Notes under the pieces: model-generated
What the model was told of the DNA's origin: nothing
The model's database searches: none
The model's input: the letters and a program-made list of their open reading frames with translations, nothing else
DNA from: Acinetobacter sp. UBA3106
GTDB taxonomy: Bacteria > Pseudomonadota > Gammaproteobacteria > Pseudomonadales > Moraxellaceae
Direction of reading: 5' to 3'
Assembly (NCBI GenBank): GCA_002365595.1
Contig: DFAM01000024.1
Coordinates: forward strand, 18,316-82,315
DNA: 64,000 nt
Translations under genes and position numbers: made by a program
In this document: positions 1-8,495 of the stretch, piece by piece
Position numbering within the stretch: position 1 is the first letter of the stretch
Layout of the letters: each line of letters opens with the position of its first letter

Positions 1-817
1 ATCCTTTGGAATAATCAATGCGATCAACACTGATAATGGTTTGCTGATCACTTAATTCATCAAATTCAAATACAGTCGAGCTATTTTTACTGTTTTGTTG
101 CGCGATTTTTTGAATCAGCTCAGGGTTAACTCCAATTGGGTAACATTGAACTGTGACCGGATGATGGTTGAGGGTCAATATATGACTGTGCAGTGGATGA
201 CTAGCCAAGTAATGACTACATACGTCCATACACTGCTTTTGGTCATGTTTGGTTTGTAAACCCACCACATCATACTGACACAAGTCTTCAATTAGTAAAC
301 GGGCTGTAGGAATGGAGTTCCAGATGTTTAAGCCAGCGAAGGGGATATGCAAGAAAAAGCCAATTCTGTTTTTCATGCCCATTTCACGACAATGACGCGC
401 CACACTAAAAAAATGGTAATCATGTACCCAGATCAAATCATCAGGCTCGGCCATCTGTTTGAGCTGTTTGGCAAATAGAAGGTTAACATCTTGATAGGTT
501 GTATATTGTTGGGCTTGGTATTCAATTAAATCTGCACGGTCATGCATTGCCGGCCATAAAGTATTATTTGCAAAGCCACAATAATAGTTCTGGTACTGCT
601 CTTCAGTTAAAGGGCAAGTCACGTATTCCACACCTTTATATTCGGTCTGGTTAAAATGTGGAGTTTGATGATTTTCAATTTTTTCACCATTCCAACCCAG
701 CCAAATTCCGCCAATATCGGCAAGCGCATCTTGTAATGCAACAGCCAGACCGCCAGCCGTCACTTTATCAGGATTAGGTAAACTGACACGATTTGATAAT
801 ATGATTAATCTAGACAT
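1..817 (-). CDS. otsA: Trehalose-6-phosphate synthase, partial (C-terminus beyond left edge)
   Basis: Only the first 272 codons are in the window. The reverse-strand reading begins MSRLIILSNRVSLPN and continues with GGLAVALQDAL, the N-terminal signature of GT20 trehalose-phosphate synthases, and later WVHDYHFF and IGFFLHIPF, which line the UDP-glucose/glucose-6-phosphate site in this family. OtsA joins UDP-glucose to glucose-6-phosphate in the cytoplasm to make trehalose-6-phosphate. The start ATG lies inside the end of otsB (13-base overlap), so the two are translationally coupled in an otsB-otsA operon, which supports osmoprotection. The reading frame is open to the edge. Identification is from visible motifs and context. 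Confidence 0.93.
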   Translation of the reverse strand, partial: MSRLIILSNRVSLPNPDKVTAGGLAVALQDALADIGGIWLGWNGEKIENHQTPHFNQTEYKGVEYVTCPLTEEQYQNYYCGFANNTLWPAMHDRADLIEYQAQQYTTYQDVNLLFAKQLKQMAEPDDLIWVHDYHFFSVARHCREMGMKNRIGFFLHIPFAGLNIWNSIPTARLLIEDLCQYDVVGLQTKHDQKQCMDVCSHYLASHPLHSHILTLNHHPVTVQCYPIGVNPELIQKIAQQNSKNSSTVFEFDELSDQQTIISVDRIDYSKG

Positions 818-1653
818 GCTTTTTCTCCATCTGATACTTGAGACTGTCTTAAAAAACCTGTTTTTAAGAATTGTGAAAATAAATTAAGAAAGTCAGCGAC
901 ATCAGCAACATCTTTAAGTCGATAATGGGCATGAGTAGGTTCTGAACCGACTTTTATACTAATTCCCTGATACTGATTTATAGTCTTGAAACCGGATTCG
1001 TCTGTGATGTCATCTCCAATAAAAATAGGTAAAACATGATTGAAATTTAAATAGTCCAATATCGTTTGAATAGCCTGTCCCTTATCAGCCTGCTTGGGCA
1101 CTAATTCAAATACATATTTACCCTCATTGATCTTAAAGCCTGGATAACTGTCCAGTACTTCTTCAGCAATTGTTTTTGCAATCTCAGCAAGCTCGGGACA
1201 TTGACGATAATGTAGAGCAACCGAATAACTCTTGTTTTCAATTAACAATTGACGATAGGGTTCACAGCGTTTTTGAATGTCTTGTTGAAGTAAAGAAAAA
1301 TTAATTTCATCGCTAGAAATGTTGAATTGAGTATGTTCATCCATTTTTATTTCTAGCCCATGCGTGCCCGCAATCGGCAGCTCTAAAGGAAATAATAATT
1401 TTGAGGCGATCTCGACTGAACGTCCGGTAAGAAAAATTACTGAAACATTCAAATCACTTAATTGTTGTAAAGTTTTTAAAGTCGTTTGTGGAATATAGCT
1501 TTGAGCTGGATCTGGATGAAACTCTGAAAGGGTTCCATCAATATCCAGAAATAAACAGTACTGTTTATCAGTAGCTAAGCAAGGGAGAATAAGCTGTAAC
1601 AAATTATTAGAATAATGTTGATTGTCGGGATAATAAGAATCAGATCTACACAT
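805..1653 (-). CDS. otsB: Trehalose-6-phosphate phosphatase
   Basis: A HAD-superfamily phosphatase of 282 residues. The catalytic DxDGT box is FLDIDGTL with Asp37 (nucleophile) and Asp39. A Thr-containing motif LTGRS follows near residue 77, and the C-terminal metal motif is FIGDDITDESGF near residue 213. OtsB removes phosphate from trehalose-6-phosphate to give trehalose. It is the first gene of the visible operon, with otsA overlapping its 3' end. Length is a little above the usual ~260 residues because of a 25-residue N-terminal extension; no internal Met gives a clearly better start, so the true N-terminus is uncertain. Function is secure from motifs plus neighbour. Confidence 0.94.
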   Translation of the reverse strand: MCRSDSYYPDNQHYSNNLLQLILPCLATDKQYCLFLDIDGTLSEFHPDPAQSYIPQTTLKTLQQLSDLNVSVIFLTGRSVEIASKLLFPLELPIAGTHGLEIKMDEHTQFNISSDEINFSLLQQDIQKRCEPYRQLLIENKSYSVALHYRQCPELAEIAKTIAEEVLDSYPGFKINEGKYVFELVPKQADKGQAIQTILDYLNFNHVLPIFIGDDITDESGFKTINQYQGISIKVGSEPTHAHYRLKDVADVADFLNLFSQFLKTGFLRQSQVSDGEKACLD

Positions 1654-2675
1654 ATTTAATGTCTATTAATTATTCAATTGATTTATAAATATCATTAAAA
1701 AAATAATTAGGGTATTAAAATATTATTAAAACTACATAAAATAAATAAATTTTACATAATTTATTCTTATTCTTTTTTGGTAAGCTGCTTTAGACAGGCC
1801 AGTAAATACTTAAACTTGAGCCTTTAAAATGCTAAAAATGAGTATTAAGTCACATTTTTTCTATTTTTTTACTTTTAATAAAGGATGAAAAATACCTGCA
1901 AAGTTAGTGAAAAATTAAACTTTAAGCCTTGAATTTTAAATAATAAATACATGAAAAATAAAGTAATAAACAATATTAATTAATACTCTATTCCAGCAAA
2001 GTTACAGTGCATATAAATTGCGTTACAAGAAGGTACATTGACCTATATTTGTTGTAATGCAATATTTTCTCTGTACACGAAATATCAAATTTTATTATTT
2101 ACAATTCTGAAACATAGTTATCTGATAATTTTATTATTGGTCTTATTTTGAAATAGTTATTTCAAAATATTGTAAATAAGGTTTAATTTGAGATTGTGTT
2201 TAAATTAACAAATAATTTTTTACTTTATAATAAGGAGTATAATTTTATTACTATCTATTATTGCGAATTATGCACTTTTTTATATTAGTTATAAGTTCAT
2301 TTTGCTTTATAGATATTTTAAAATAGAAATTTAAATAAAGATGACTTTAGAAAAAAATATTGTGATGGTATTTAGCTGGTTTAATTTGCGATTGAGTGGA
2401 ATCTGAATAAAATTTCAATCCTATTAATCCAGATCAAGCTGATTACTTTACTAGATGGCTAATAAAATATGTAGAAACAAAGGGATATATGAATATTCAG
2501 TTATTTCAAATAATTGAACAATAATCTGAGTTAATTCATAAGATTAGATTGTCTTTCTGGATAGTTGAAACCACGGAAATTCAGCTATGGAGGTTATTTA
2601 AAAATACGTTTTTAAATAGTTAAAACAAAATTTTTATAAGATGTCGTTAAATCAATACCAACATGTTTAAACAGG
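1654..2675. other. AT-rich intergenic region with a decayed ORF
   Basis: About 1 kb without an intact gene and very AT-rich. The first part (to ~2340) must hold the otsBA promoter on the minus strand, but I see no clear -35/-10 or operator to name. From 2341 to 2524 two short in-frame pieces look like coding remnants (see the separate entry). No repeat, tRNA or mobile element was recognised. Confidence 0.5.
2341..2524 (+). pseudogene. Possible decayed small gene, two out-of-phase pieces
   Basis: From 2341 an ATG opens MTLEKNIVMVFSWFN and stops at 2406. In the +1 phase the next stretch reads NPINPDQADYFTRWLIKYVE and ends at a stop at 2524, with no start codon of its own. The second piece has a protein-like mix of charged and aromatic residues. 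A single frameshift would join both into one ORF of about 60 residues. I do not recognise the family. It could be chance in AT-rich DNA; confidence is low. Confidence 0.25.
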
Positions 2676-2684
2676 GTGAAGAGC

Positions 2685-2954
2685 ATGAAAATGCAAAATG
2701 AATTATGTAGTTTAGAACAAATTTATAATTTTTTACTTATGCGTCCTTATTTCCATAAAAATACCCAGTTTGAGAAGCTAAAAGAATTTTTTTATGAAAT
2801 CCATGAAATGGATGGCGGTTTTTTTGAGGTTAAGAATTCTTATAGCTTTTTGGGAAAATTTAACGGTATCCAAAAAGTAATCGATTCAAGCCACTCTCCT
2901 GATTTTCTTGATAAAAAATTATTTTTACAATGGGTACTTAGACAGATAAATTAA
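2685..2954 (+). CDS. Small hypothetical protein
   Basis: About 89 residues, unrecognised. A GTG at 2676 is possible, but ATG at 2685 follows a GGTGAAGAG ribosome-binding-like stretch, and ATG 2691 is a third option. The product is rich in Phe, Lys and Glu, with no signal peptide, Cys pair or membrane span; it looks like a small soluble alpha-helical protein (LCSLEQIYNFLL, FEKLKEFFYEIHE). It lies 50 bases upstream of the lipoprotein gene on the same strand. The base composition is as AT-rich as the spacer before it. Nothing in its context points to a role. Confidence 0.5.
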   Translation: MKMQNELCSLEQIYNFLLMRPYFHKNTQFEKLKEFFYEIHEMDGGFFEVKNSYSFLGKFNGIQKVIDSSHSPDFLDKKLFLQWVLRQIN

Positions 2955-3004
2955 TGACGAGTTAAAAACATTTTTATGATCTTTGCCTTAGGGATGAAAT
3001 AAAT

Positions 3005-3343
3005 ATGATCAAGAAAAATATATTCTTTGTAGCCATGGCACTGTTAGGGCTTGCGGGATGTCAAACTCATAGCACAGATAAAGATTCCTTTATCATGATT
3101 ACAAAATCATTAGGAACCAAACAGTGTTCCGAAGTCAATGCTGAAGATCAGCTTCAGCAACTTAAAGCTGAATTAGAACAGGCAAATATTAAAGTTTTTG
3201 CTGCTGAAATTGGTAGTGATCAAATGATGCATGTCACTTTATGTGGTGCTGCAGATGGGAAAATGGCGATTTTTAAGGTAAAACATAATACCTTGAATAC
3301 AGTTGAAAAAATGGGTTATCAGCTCAAAAAGGCTGATGAATAG
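3005..3343 (+). CDS. Small putative lipoprotein
   Basis: A 112-residue protein that starts with a lipoprotein signal: basic MIKKN, hydrophobic core, then lipobox LAGC with Cys19 as the lipidation site. The mature part is short, charged and mixed alpha/beta, with a second Cys pair possible between C34/C35-region KQCSEV and the later TLCGAADG. A good ribosome-binding site (AGGGATGAAATAA) precedes the ATG. The mature protein is expected in the periplasm, anchored to the inner or outer membrane. I do not recognise a named family, and the neighbours (a small unknown gene and, convergently, a DUF2147 gene) give no functional clue. Confidence 0.65.
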   Translation: MIKKNIFFVAMALLGLAGCQTHSTDKDSFIMITKSLGTKQCSEVNAEDQLQQLKAELEQANIKVFAAEIGSDQMMHVTLCGAADGKMAIFKVKHNTLNTVEKMGYQLKKADE

Positions 3344-3363
3344 TTATTGTCGATTTATTTTGT

Positions 3364-3437
3364 AGTAAGCACCCGTCCAAAATCTCAGGCAAAGCGCTAA
3401 GTAGCGCCGTCGCATAGGTTGTTTGTGAGGTGCAAAT
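3364..3437. ncRNA. Candidate structured RNA element
   Basis: The stretch between the lipoprotein stop and the terminator folds in principle: outer arms GCACC (3369-3373) and GGTGC (3429-3433), inner hairpin GCGCT-AAGT-AGCGC (3394-3407). It contains CTCAGGCAAA. The core GCGCCGTCGC followed 15 bases later by GGTGCA recurs downstream of mesD at 63100-63128 with a 13-base gap. Together with the terminator just after it, this may be a small RNA or a 3'-UTR-derived RNA. Strand is unclear. It is a structural guess, not a family match. Confidence 0.3.
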
Positions 3438-3439
3438 AG

Positions 3440-3465
3440 AAAAGCGACTTCTTGAAGTCGCTTTT
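3440..3465. terminator. Bidirectional rho-independent terminator
   Basis: Perfect 9-bp stem AAGCGACTT / AAGTCGCTT with loop CTTG, flanked by A-run and T-run on both sides, between the convergent lipoprotein and DUF2147 genes. It can serve both strands. Confidence 0.85.
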
Positions 3466-3486
3466 ATTTGATTGAATCAGGTGTTT

Positions 3487-3930
3487 TTAATTGGTGCGTA
3501 TCCAGGTCTGGCTGCGGCCAAGTGCGGAAACCCCAATATAGCCCCGACCACTTAAAGTTTTACCATCTTCAGAGAGTTTGGCATTAAAACTATAGGTTTT
3601 ACCATTTTTAGGGTCAGTAATTTTGCCACCATCGTAACTGCGGGTTCCGGTTTTTTTCAATCCAGTGACGATTTGGATTCCTTGTAAAGGTTTATTGTAG
3701 AATTTACCCTTACATTTATTGCATTTTTGGCTTTCACTATCTTCCAGTACATCTACAATTTTTGCTGAAAGTACACCATTTGATGTTTCAGTAAATTGAA
3801 CGACAGATAGTGGTTTTTTGGTTACATCGTCAATGGTTTTCCATTTGGTCCCATGTAATGGATCAGCAGCCAAAGCTAGGGTGGAAACAAGAGACAGTCC
3901 GAGTATACTTAGCGTTGTTTTTATCATCAT
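3487..3930 (-). CDS. DUF2147 family secreted protein
   Basis: A 147-residue protein with a Sec signal peptide (MMIKTTLSILGLSLVSTLALA, cleaved near residue 21). The mature part follows the DUF2147 pattern: a beta-rich lipocalin-like fold with GTKWKTIDD at the start, a CNKCKG Cys pair, GGKITDPKNGKTYS, the repeat-like KLSEDGKTLSGRGYIG, and a terminal SQTWIR. These proteins are periplasmic and of unknown biochemical role. GAGGT precedes the start; either of two adjacent ATGs could be used. It ends just before the shared bidirectional terminator. Family assignment is from the motif pattern seen; function is not known. Confidence 0.8.
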   Translation of the reverse strand: MMIKTTLSILGLSLVSTLALAADPLHGTKWKTIDDVTKKPLSVVQFTETSNGVLSAKIVDVLEDSESQKCNKCKGKFYNKPLQGIQIVTGLKKTGTRSYDGGKITDPKNGKTYSFNAKLSEDGKTLSGRGYIGVSALGRSQTWIRTN

Positions 3931-4520
3931 TTGACCTCAACTGATTTGAGTAAACCTTTTTTGTAGAAACAATTAAAGCCGGAATTCAATTCCAGACTTC
4001 AACAGGTACAAAATGCAGGTTTGCAGTTTGTAGCTACAAGCTTATTTAAATATTTAGTATGTATTGTGGAAATTTCTATGAGCTTATGTTTTGAACACTT
4101 TAATTTAGTGTAATTTTTATTTTATTTTTCTACATAATTTGCTGGAAATTTACTTTGTTTCACAATTCATGATTCAGTTCCACATCATTTTTTTGTGACG
4201 TAGATGAAGTAAGACTTAACTATTTGATGAAGTGTTTGGAAGTTTTTGACTGAACTTTTAACTGAATAGGGTCTTATCTAAGTTGTCCTATTTTAGGTAT
4301 TTCTTATAAATAGGTGAGAAGCACAGACAAAAGTTATCAATCAGGTAAAATCCCTTTATAATACCCTCCATCCTTTCTAGGGGTCAGTCGTTTGCTAGGG
4401 TATACGAATGGCACTAGTCACACTATTTTTTAAGTCAATTTCTGATCTGGAATTCGGCTTATATTTTATTTTTTGATTTTTATGTGTTGCACTGACACAT
4501 AAGAACAGTTAGGTGCCCGC
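3931..4520. other. Intergenic region between divergent genes
   Basis: About 590 AT-rich bases separating the DUF2147 gene (minus) from the OsmC-YcaO gene (plus). Both promoters must lie here. I see no clear operator, repeat or small ORF worth calling. Confidence 0.4.
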
Positions 4521-6719
4521 ATGGAAATTAAGGTCAATTATCTTGACAACCTTCGACAAGAAGCCAAGTTCGATGATTTCACGGTAATCGCCGATCAACC
4601 CATTCGCTATAAAGGCGACGGTTCAGCGCCAGGTCCATTTGACTATTTTCTCGCCTCGTCAGCCTTATGTGCAGCTTACTTTGTAAAAGTGTACTGTGCG
4701 GCACGTGATATTCCGACTGATAACATCCGTTTGTCGCAGAACAATATTGTTGACCCGGAAAACCGTTATAAGCAGATTTTTAAAATTCAGGTTGAATTGC
4801 CAGCCGATATTTCCGAAAAAGACCGCCAAGGTATTTTGCGCTCCATTGATCGCTGTACGGTAAAGAAAGTGATCCAAACCGGTCCAGAATTTGTGATCGA
4901 AGAAGTAGAAAGTATTGATGCCGATGCACAAGCCTTGCTGATGCCGAGCTTGACTTCAGAAAGCAGCACCTATATTCCCGGTAAAGATCTGCCTTTAGAA
5001 GAAACCATCGCCAATATGTCCGGTATTATGGCAAATCTGGGGATGAAGATTGAAATCGCATCATGGCGCAACATTGTACCGAATGTATGGTCTTTACATA
5101 TTCGCGATGCACAGTCTCCGATGTGCTTTACCAACGGTAAAGGTGCGACCAAAGAAAGTGCTTTGGCTTCGGCACTCGGTGAATTTATTGAACGCTTGAA
5201 CTGCAACTTTTTCTACAACGACCAGTTCTGGGGGCAAGATATTGCCAATGCTGAATTTTTGCATTACCCGGATGAAAAATGGTTCCAGCCAGGTCCAAAT
5301 GGGGAATTGCCGAAAGAAATTCTTGATGAATACACTTTAGAAATTTATAACTCTGAAGATGAACTGCTCGGCACACATTTATATGATACCAACTCGGGCA
5401 ATACTGCGCGCGGCATCTGCTCATTGCCATTTGTACGCCATTCAGATGGTGAGACGGTTTATTTTCCCTCTAACCTGATTGAAAACTTATATCTCTCTAA
5501 TGGTATGAGTGCAGGGAATACCTTGGCTGAAGCCCAGGTCCAGTGTTTATCTGAAATTTTTGAGCGCGCCGTTAAACGCGAAATTTTAGAAGGTGAAATC
5601 GCACTGCCAGATGTCCCTGAACATGTACTGGCAAAATATCCAAAAATTGTTGAAGGGATCAAAGGTCTGGAAGAACAGGGCTTCCCGGTACTGGTTAAGG
5701 ATGCTTCTTTAGGTGGCCAGTACCCGGTAATGTGCGTGACCTTGATGAACCCACGTACTGGCGGTGTATTTGCTTCTTTCGGTGCACATCCGAAACTGGA
5801 AGTGGCTCTGGAACGCAGCCTCACTGAATTGCTACAAGGCCGTAGTTTTGAAGGCCTGAATGATCTGCCTAAACCGACATTCAGCACTAACGCCGTTACC
5901 GAGCCGAATAACTTTGTCGAGCACTTTATCGACTCTAGCGGTGTCGTGTCATGGCGTTTCTTTAGTGCCAAGTCTGACTACCCGTTTGTGGAGTGGGATT
6001 TCACCAATGAAGGCCAAAACAGTAATGCTGAGGAAGCCGCGACCCTGTTCGGCATTCTTGAAGATATGGGCAAAGGAGTATACATGGCCGTGTACGAGCA
6101 TTTAGGTGCAACAGCTTGCCGTATCTTGGTCCCTGGTTATTCTGAAATTTATCTGGTTGAAGATTTAATTTGGGATAACACCAACAAGGCATTATTGTTC
6201 CGTGAAGATATCCTGAACCTGCATCGTCTGAATGAAGACCAGCTGGTGGCTTTGGTTGAACGTCTGGAAGAAGTTGAAGTAGATGATTACACCGAGATTA
6301 GTACTTTAATCGGTATCGAATTTGACGACAATACGGTTTGGGGACAGCTCACCATTTTAGAGCTAAAACTATTGATTTATATTGCGTTGCAAGAGTTTGA
6401 AGAAGCCAAAGAATTGGTTGAAACTTTCCTGCAATACAACACCAACACAGTCGAGCGTGGCTTGTTCTATCAGTGCATGAATGTAGTGCTGGAAGTAGAA
6501 CTTGACGATGACATGGATCTGAATGACTACGAAGCCAATTTCCGCCGTATGTTTGGTGATGAACGTATGGATGCGGTGATCGGCTCGATGGACGGAAGCA
6601 TCCGTTTTTATGGCCTCACTGAAACCAGCATGCAACTTGAAGGTTTAGATCGTCATTTACGTCTGATCGACAGCTATAAAAAACTGCATGCAGCACGAGG
6701 CAGAACGCTAGCAAAATAA
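4521..6719 (+). CDS. OsmC domain-YcaO domain fusion protein
   Basis: A 732-residue two-domain protein. Residues ~1-135 are OsmC-like, with the Cys pair of that peroxidase/thiol family placed at Cys50 (SSALCAAYF) and Cys112 (IDRCTVKK). Residues ~150-580 are YcaO-like, with the acidic ATP/Mg motifs spread over ESALASALGEFIERLNC and QVQCLSEIFERAVKR. Residues ~580-732 are a helical C-terminal part like that of E. coli YcaO. YcaO enzymes activate amide backbones with ATP; E. coli YcaO is linked to RimO-dependent methylthiolation of ribosomal protein S12. No precursor peptide or azoline gene lies nearby, so a housekeeping role is more likely than natural-product synthesis. It is monocistronic, with a strong terminator after it. 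Confidence 0.9.
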   Translation: MEIKVNYLDNLRQEAKFDDFTVIADQPIRYKGDGSAPGPFDYFLASSALCAAYFVKVYCAARDIPTDNIRLSQNNIVDPENRYKQIFKIQVELPADISEKDRQGILRSIDRCTVKKVIQTGPEFVIEEVESIDADAQALLMPSLTSESSTYIPGKDLPLEETIANMSGIMANLGMKIEIASWRNIVPNVWSLHIRDAQSPMCFTNGKGATKESALASALGEFIERLNCNFFYNDQFWGQDIANAEFLHYPDEKWFQPGPNGELPKEILDEYTLEIYNSEDELLGTHLYDTNSGNTARGICSLPFVRHSDGETVYFPSNLIENLYLSNGMSAGNTLAEAQVQCLSEIFERAVKREILEGEIALPDVPEHVLAKYPKIVEGIKGLEEQGFPVLVKDASLGGQYPVMCVTLMNPRTGGVFASFGAHPKLEVALERSLTELLQGRSFEGLNDLPKPTFSTNAVTEPNNFVEHFIDSSGVVSWRFFSAKSDYPFVEWDFTNEGQNSNAEEAATLFGILEDMGKGVYMAVYEHLGATACRILVPGYSEIYLVEDLIWDNTNKALLFREDILNLHRLNEDQLVALVERLEEVEVDDYTEISTLIGIEFDDNTVWGQLTILELKLLIYIALQEFEEAKELVETFLQYNTNTVERGLFYQCMNVVLEVELDDDMDLNDYEANFRRMFGDERMDAVIGSMDGSIRFYGLTETSMQLEGLDRHLRLIDSYKKLHAARGRTLAK

Positions 6720-6765
6720 AGTCATTAATAAAGACTTCAGCTTTTTCGCTAAGGCTGATTTCAGC

Positions 6766-6804
6766 AAGAAAACGGCTTATTCATCATGAATAAGCCGTTT
6801 TCTT
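6766..6804 (+). terminator. Strong rho-independent terminator
   Basis: Perfect 18-bp stem (6766-6783 with 6787-6804) and 3-base loop TCA, ending in TTTTCTTTTG. It closes the OsmC-YcaO transcript. The stem has A-tract on its left, so it could act in both directions. Confidence 0.9.
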
Positions 6805-7048
6805 TTGTATGTAGTTTAGAACAATCATTTTTGTACCGTTGAATCATGGATCAGACGTAAGCTAAAGAAATGATCAGAAAAAGAGCATTCTGTATAAGAG
6901 CTTTATTAATTTTGGCTGGAATAACTGACTGATTTCTTATCCATTTTAGCGCATAGATTATTTTTGGTACGCTGATAGATTTAAGTGATAGCTTTATAAA
7001 TTAAAAATAATTAAGAAAATACAATGATTTAATTTTAAAAAATAAATA

Positions 7049-7064
7049 TTGGCATACAATTTGA
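7049..7064 (+). promoter_or_regulatory. Degenerate sigma-54-like element before urtA
   Basis: TTGGCATACAATTTGA has the -24 GG at 7051-7052 and ten bases to the -12 position, but GA replaces GC. It lies 55 bases before the urtA ATG. It fits the pattern seen upstream of the other nitrogen genes here, with one key mismatch. The 6805-7119 spacer holds nothing else I can name. Confidence 0.3.
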
Positions 7065-7119
7065 ATGCACTCTCCCGGATTCACTAAAAATATCTTAAAA
7101 AGGTTTGGAGAGACATAAC

Positions 7120-8400
7120 ATGTTCCAACAAAAACAATTTTCAAAAAGTTTACTTGCTGTAGCAATGATGGGGAGTATGGTATTGACCGGTTGCTCTAAA
7201 CCGGCAGAAAAGGCAGAAGCACCGGCAATTGAAGCCCAGGCACCGGCTGCAAGTGGCGATACCATTAAAGTGGGGATTCTTCACTCACTATCAGGGACTA
7301 TGGCCATTTCAGAAACCTCTTTGAAAGACACCGCACTGATGGCCATTAATGAAATTAATGCCAATGGCGGGGTGATGGGGAAAAAACTAGAACCTGTAGT
7401 GGTTGATCCGGCATCGAACTGGCCACTTTTTGCTGAAAAAGCCCGTCAGTTGATTACTCAAGACAAAGTTGCCGTCATTTTTGGTTGCTGGACCTCGGTT
7501 TCACGTAAATCTGTATTACCTGTAGTGGAAGAGCTGAACGGCTTATTGTTCTATCCGGTTCAATACGAAGGCCAGGAACAATCTAAAAATATTTTTTATA
7601 CCGGTGCCGCACCTAACCAGCAAGCGATTCCGGCTGTTGAATACCTGATGAGCGAAGAAGGCGGTAAGGCGCAACGTTTTGTATTGTTAGGTACAGACTA
7701 TGTCTACCCTCGAACCACCAATAAAATTTTACGGGCTTTCCTGAAGTCTAAAGGCATTGCCGATGCAGACATCATGGAAGAGTACACGCCATTCGGGCAT
7801 AGCAATTATCAAACCATTGTAGGCAATGTGAAAAAATTTGCTGCAGGTAAGAAAACGGCAGTGATCTCGACCATCAACGGCGACTCCAACGTACCTTTCT
7901 ATCGTGAACTGGGTAACCAGGGCATTAAAGCTGCAGATATTCCAGTCATGGCATTCTCGGTGGGTGAAGAAGAACTCCGTGGTATTGATACCAAGCCACT
8001 GGTTGGACATCTGGCAGCATGGAACTATTTCATGTCGGTTAAAAATCCGAAAAATACTGAGTTTATTGGCAAAATGAAACAGTATGCGGTGGAATACAAA
8101 TTGCCGAATGCAGACAAGTTTGTTACCAATGACCCGATGGAAGCGACTTATGTCGGCATCAACATGTGGAAACAGGCGGTTGAAAAAGCCGGTTCGACCG
8201 ATGTTGATAAAGTCCGTGAAGCAATGGCAGGACAGTCTTTTGATGCGCCTTCAGGTTATAAGCTGCAAATGGATGCAAGCAACCATCATTTACATAAACC
8301 GGTGATGATTGGTCAGATTCGTGGCGATGGCCAGTTTGATGTGGTCTACAAGACACCAAAAACCATTCCAGCTGAGCCTTGGAGCCCATATATTAAATAA
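7120..8400 (+). CDS. urtA: Urea ABC transporter, substrate-binding lipoprotein
   Basis: The periplasmic binding protein of the UrtABCDE importer, 426 residues. It has a lipoprotein signal with lipobox LTGC and Cys25, then an Ala/Pro/Glu linker, then a type I periplasmic-binding fold opening IKVGILHSLSGTMAISET, diagnostic for UrtA/FmdD. ATG 7120 is chosen over the in-frame TTG at 7105 because GGAGAG at 7107-7112 is a good ribosome-binding site for it. It is followed by urtB with a 95-base gap that contains an attenuator-like hairpin, which would keep the binding protein in excess over the membrane parts. The operon continues urtB-C-D-E and leads towards urease. Confidence 0.96.
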   Translation: MFQQKQFSKSLLAVAMMGSMVLTGCSKPAEKAEAPAIEAQAPAASGDTIKVGILHSLSGTMAISETSLKDTALMAINEINANGGVMGKKLEPVVVDPASNWPLFAEKARQLITQDKVAVIFGCWTSVSRKSVLPVVEELNGLLFYPVQYEGQEQSKNIFYTGAAPNQQAIPAVEYLMSEEGGKAQRFVLLGTDYVYPRTTNKILRAFLKSKGIADADIMEEYTPFGHSNYQTIVGNVKKFAAGKKTAVISTINGDSNVPFYRELGNQGIKAADIPVMAFSVGEEELRGIDTKPLVGHLAAWNYFMSVKNPKNTEFIGKMKQYAVEYKLPNADKFVTNDPMEATYVGINMWKQAVEKAGSTDVDKVREAMAGQSFDAPSGYKLQMDASNHHLHKPVMIGQIRGDGQFDVVYKTPKTIPAEPWSPYIK

Positions 8401-8410
8401 TGCTCTCTCT

Positions 8411-8440
8411 AGCCTGCTGCGTTGGCAGCAGGCTTTTTCT
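8411..8440 (+). terminator. Attenuator-type hairpin between urtA and urtB
   Basis: 10-bp stem AGCCTGCTGC / GCAGCAGGCT with loop GTTG, followed by TTTTCTT. It sits inside the operon, right after the binding-protein gene, so it probably lowers read-through into urtB-E rather than ending the transcript. Confidence 0.75.
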
Positions 8441-8495
8441 TGATTTTCATTTCCCGTTTGGGACAGCTTTATCTTTATAAATAGGGAGGACACGA

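Noticed and set aside
3364..3437. Glycine riboswitch suggested by CTCAGGCAAA
   Set aside because: The upstream half of the aptamer is missing and it lies after, not before, a gene.
5459..5971. Long reverse-strand ORF inside the OsmC-YcaO gene
   Set aside because: Shadow frame of a strongly coding gene, no motif, no ribosome-binding site.
4521..6719. YcaO as part of an azoline natural-product cluster
   Set aside because: No precursor peptide, dehydrogenase or docking protein nearby; the gene is monocistronic.
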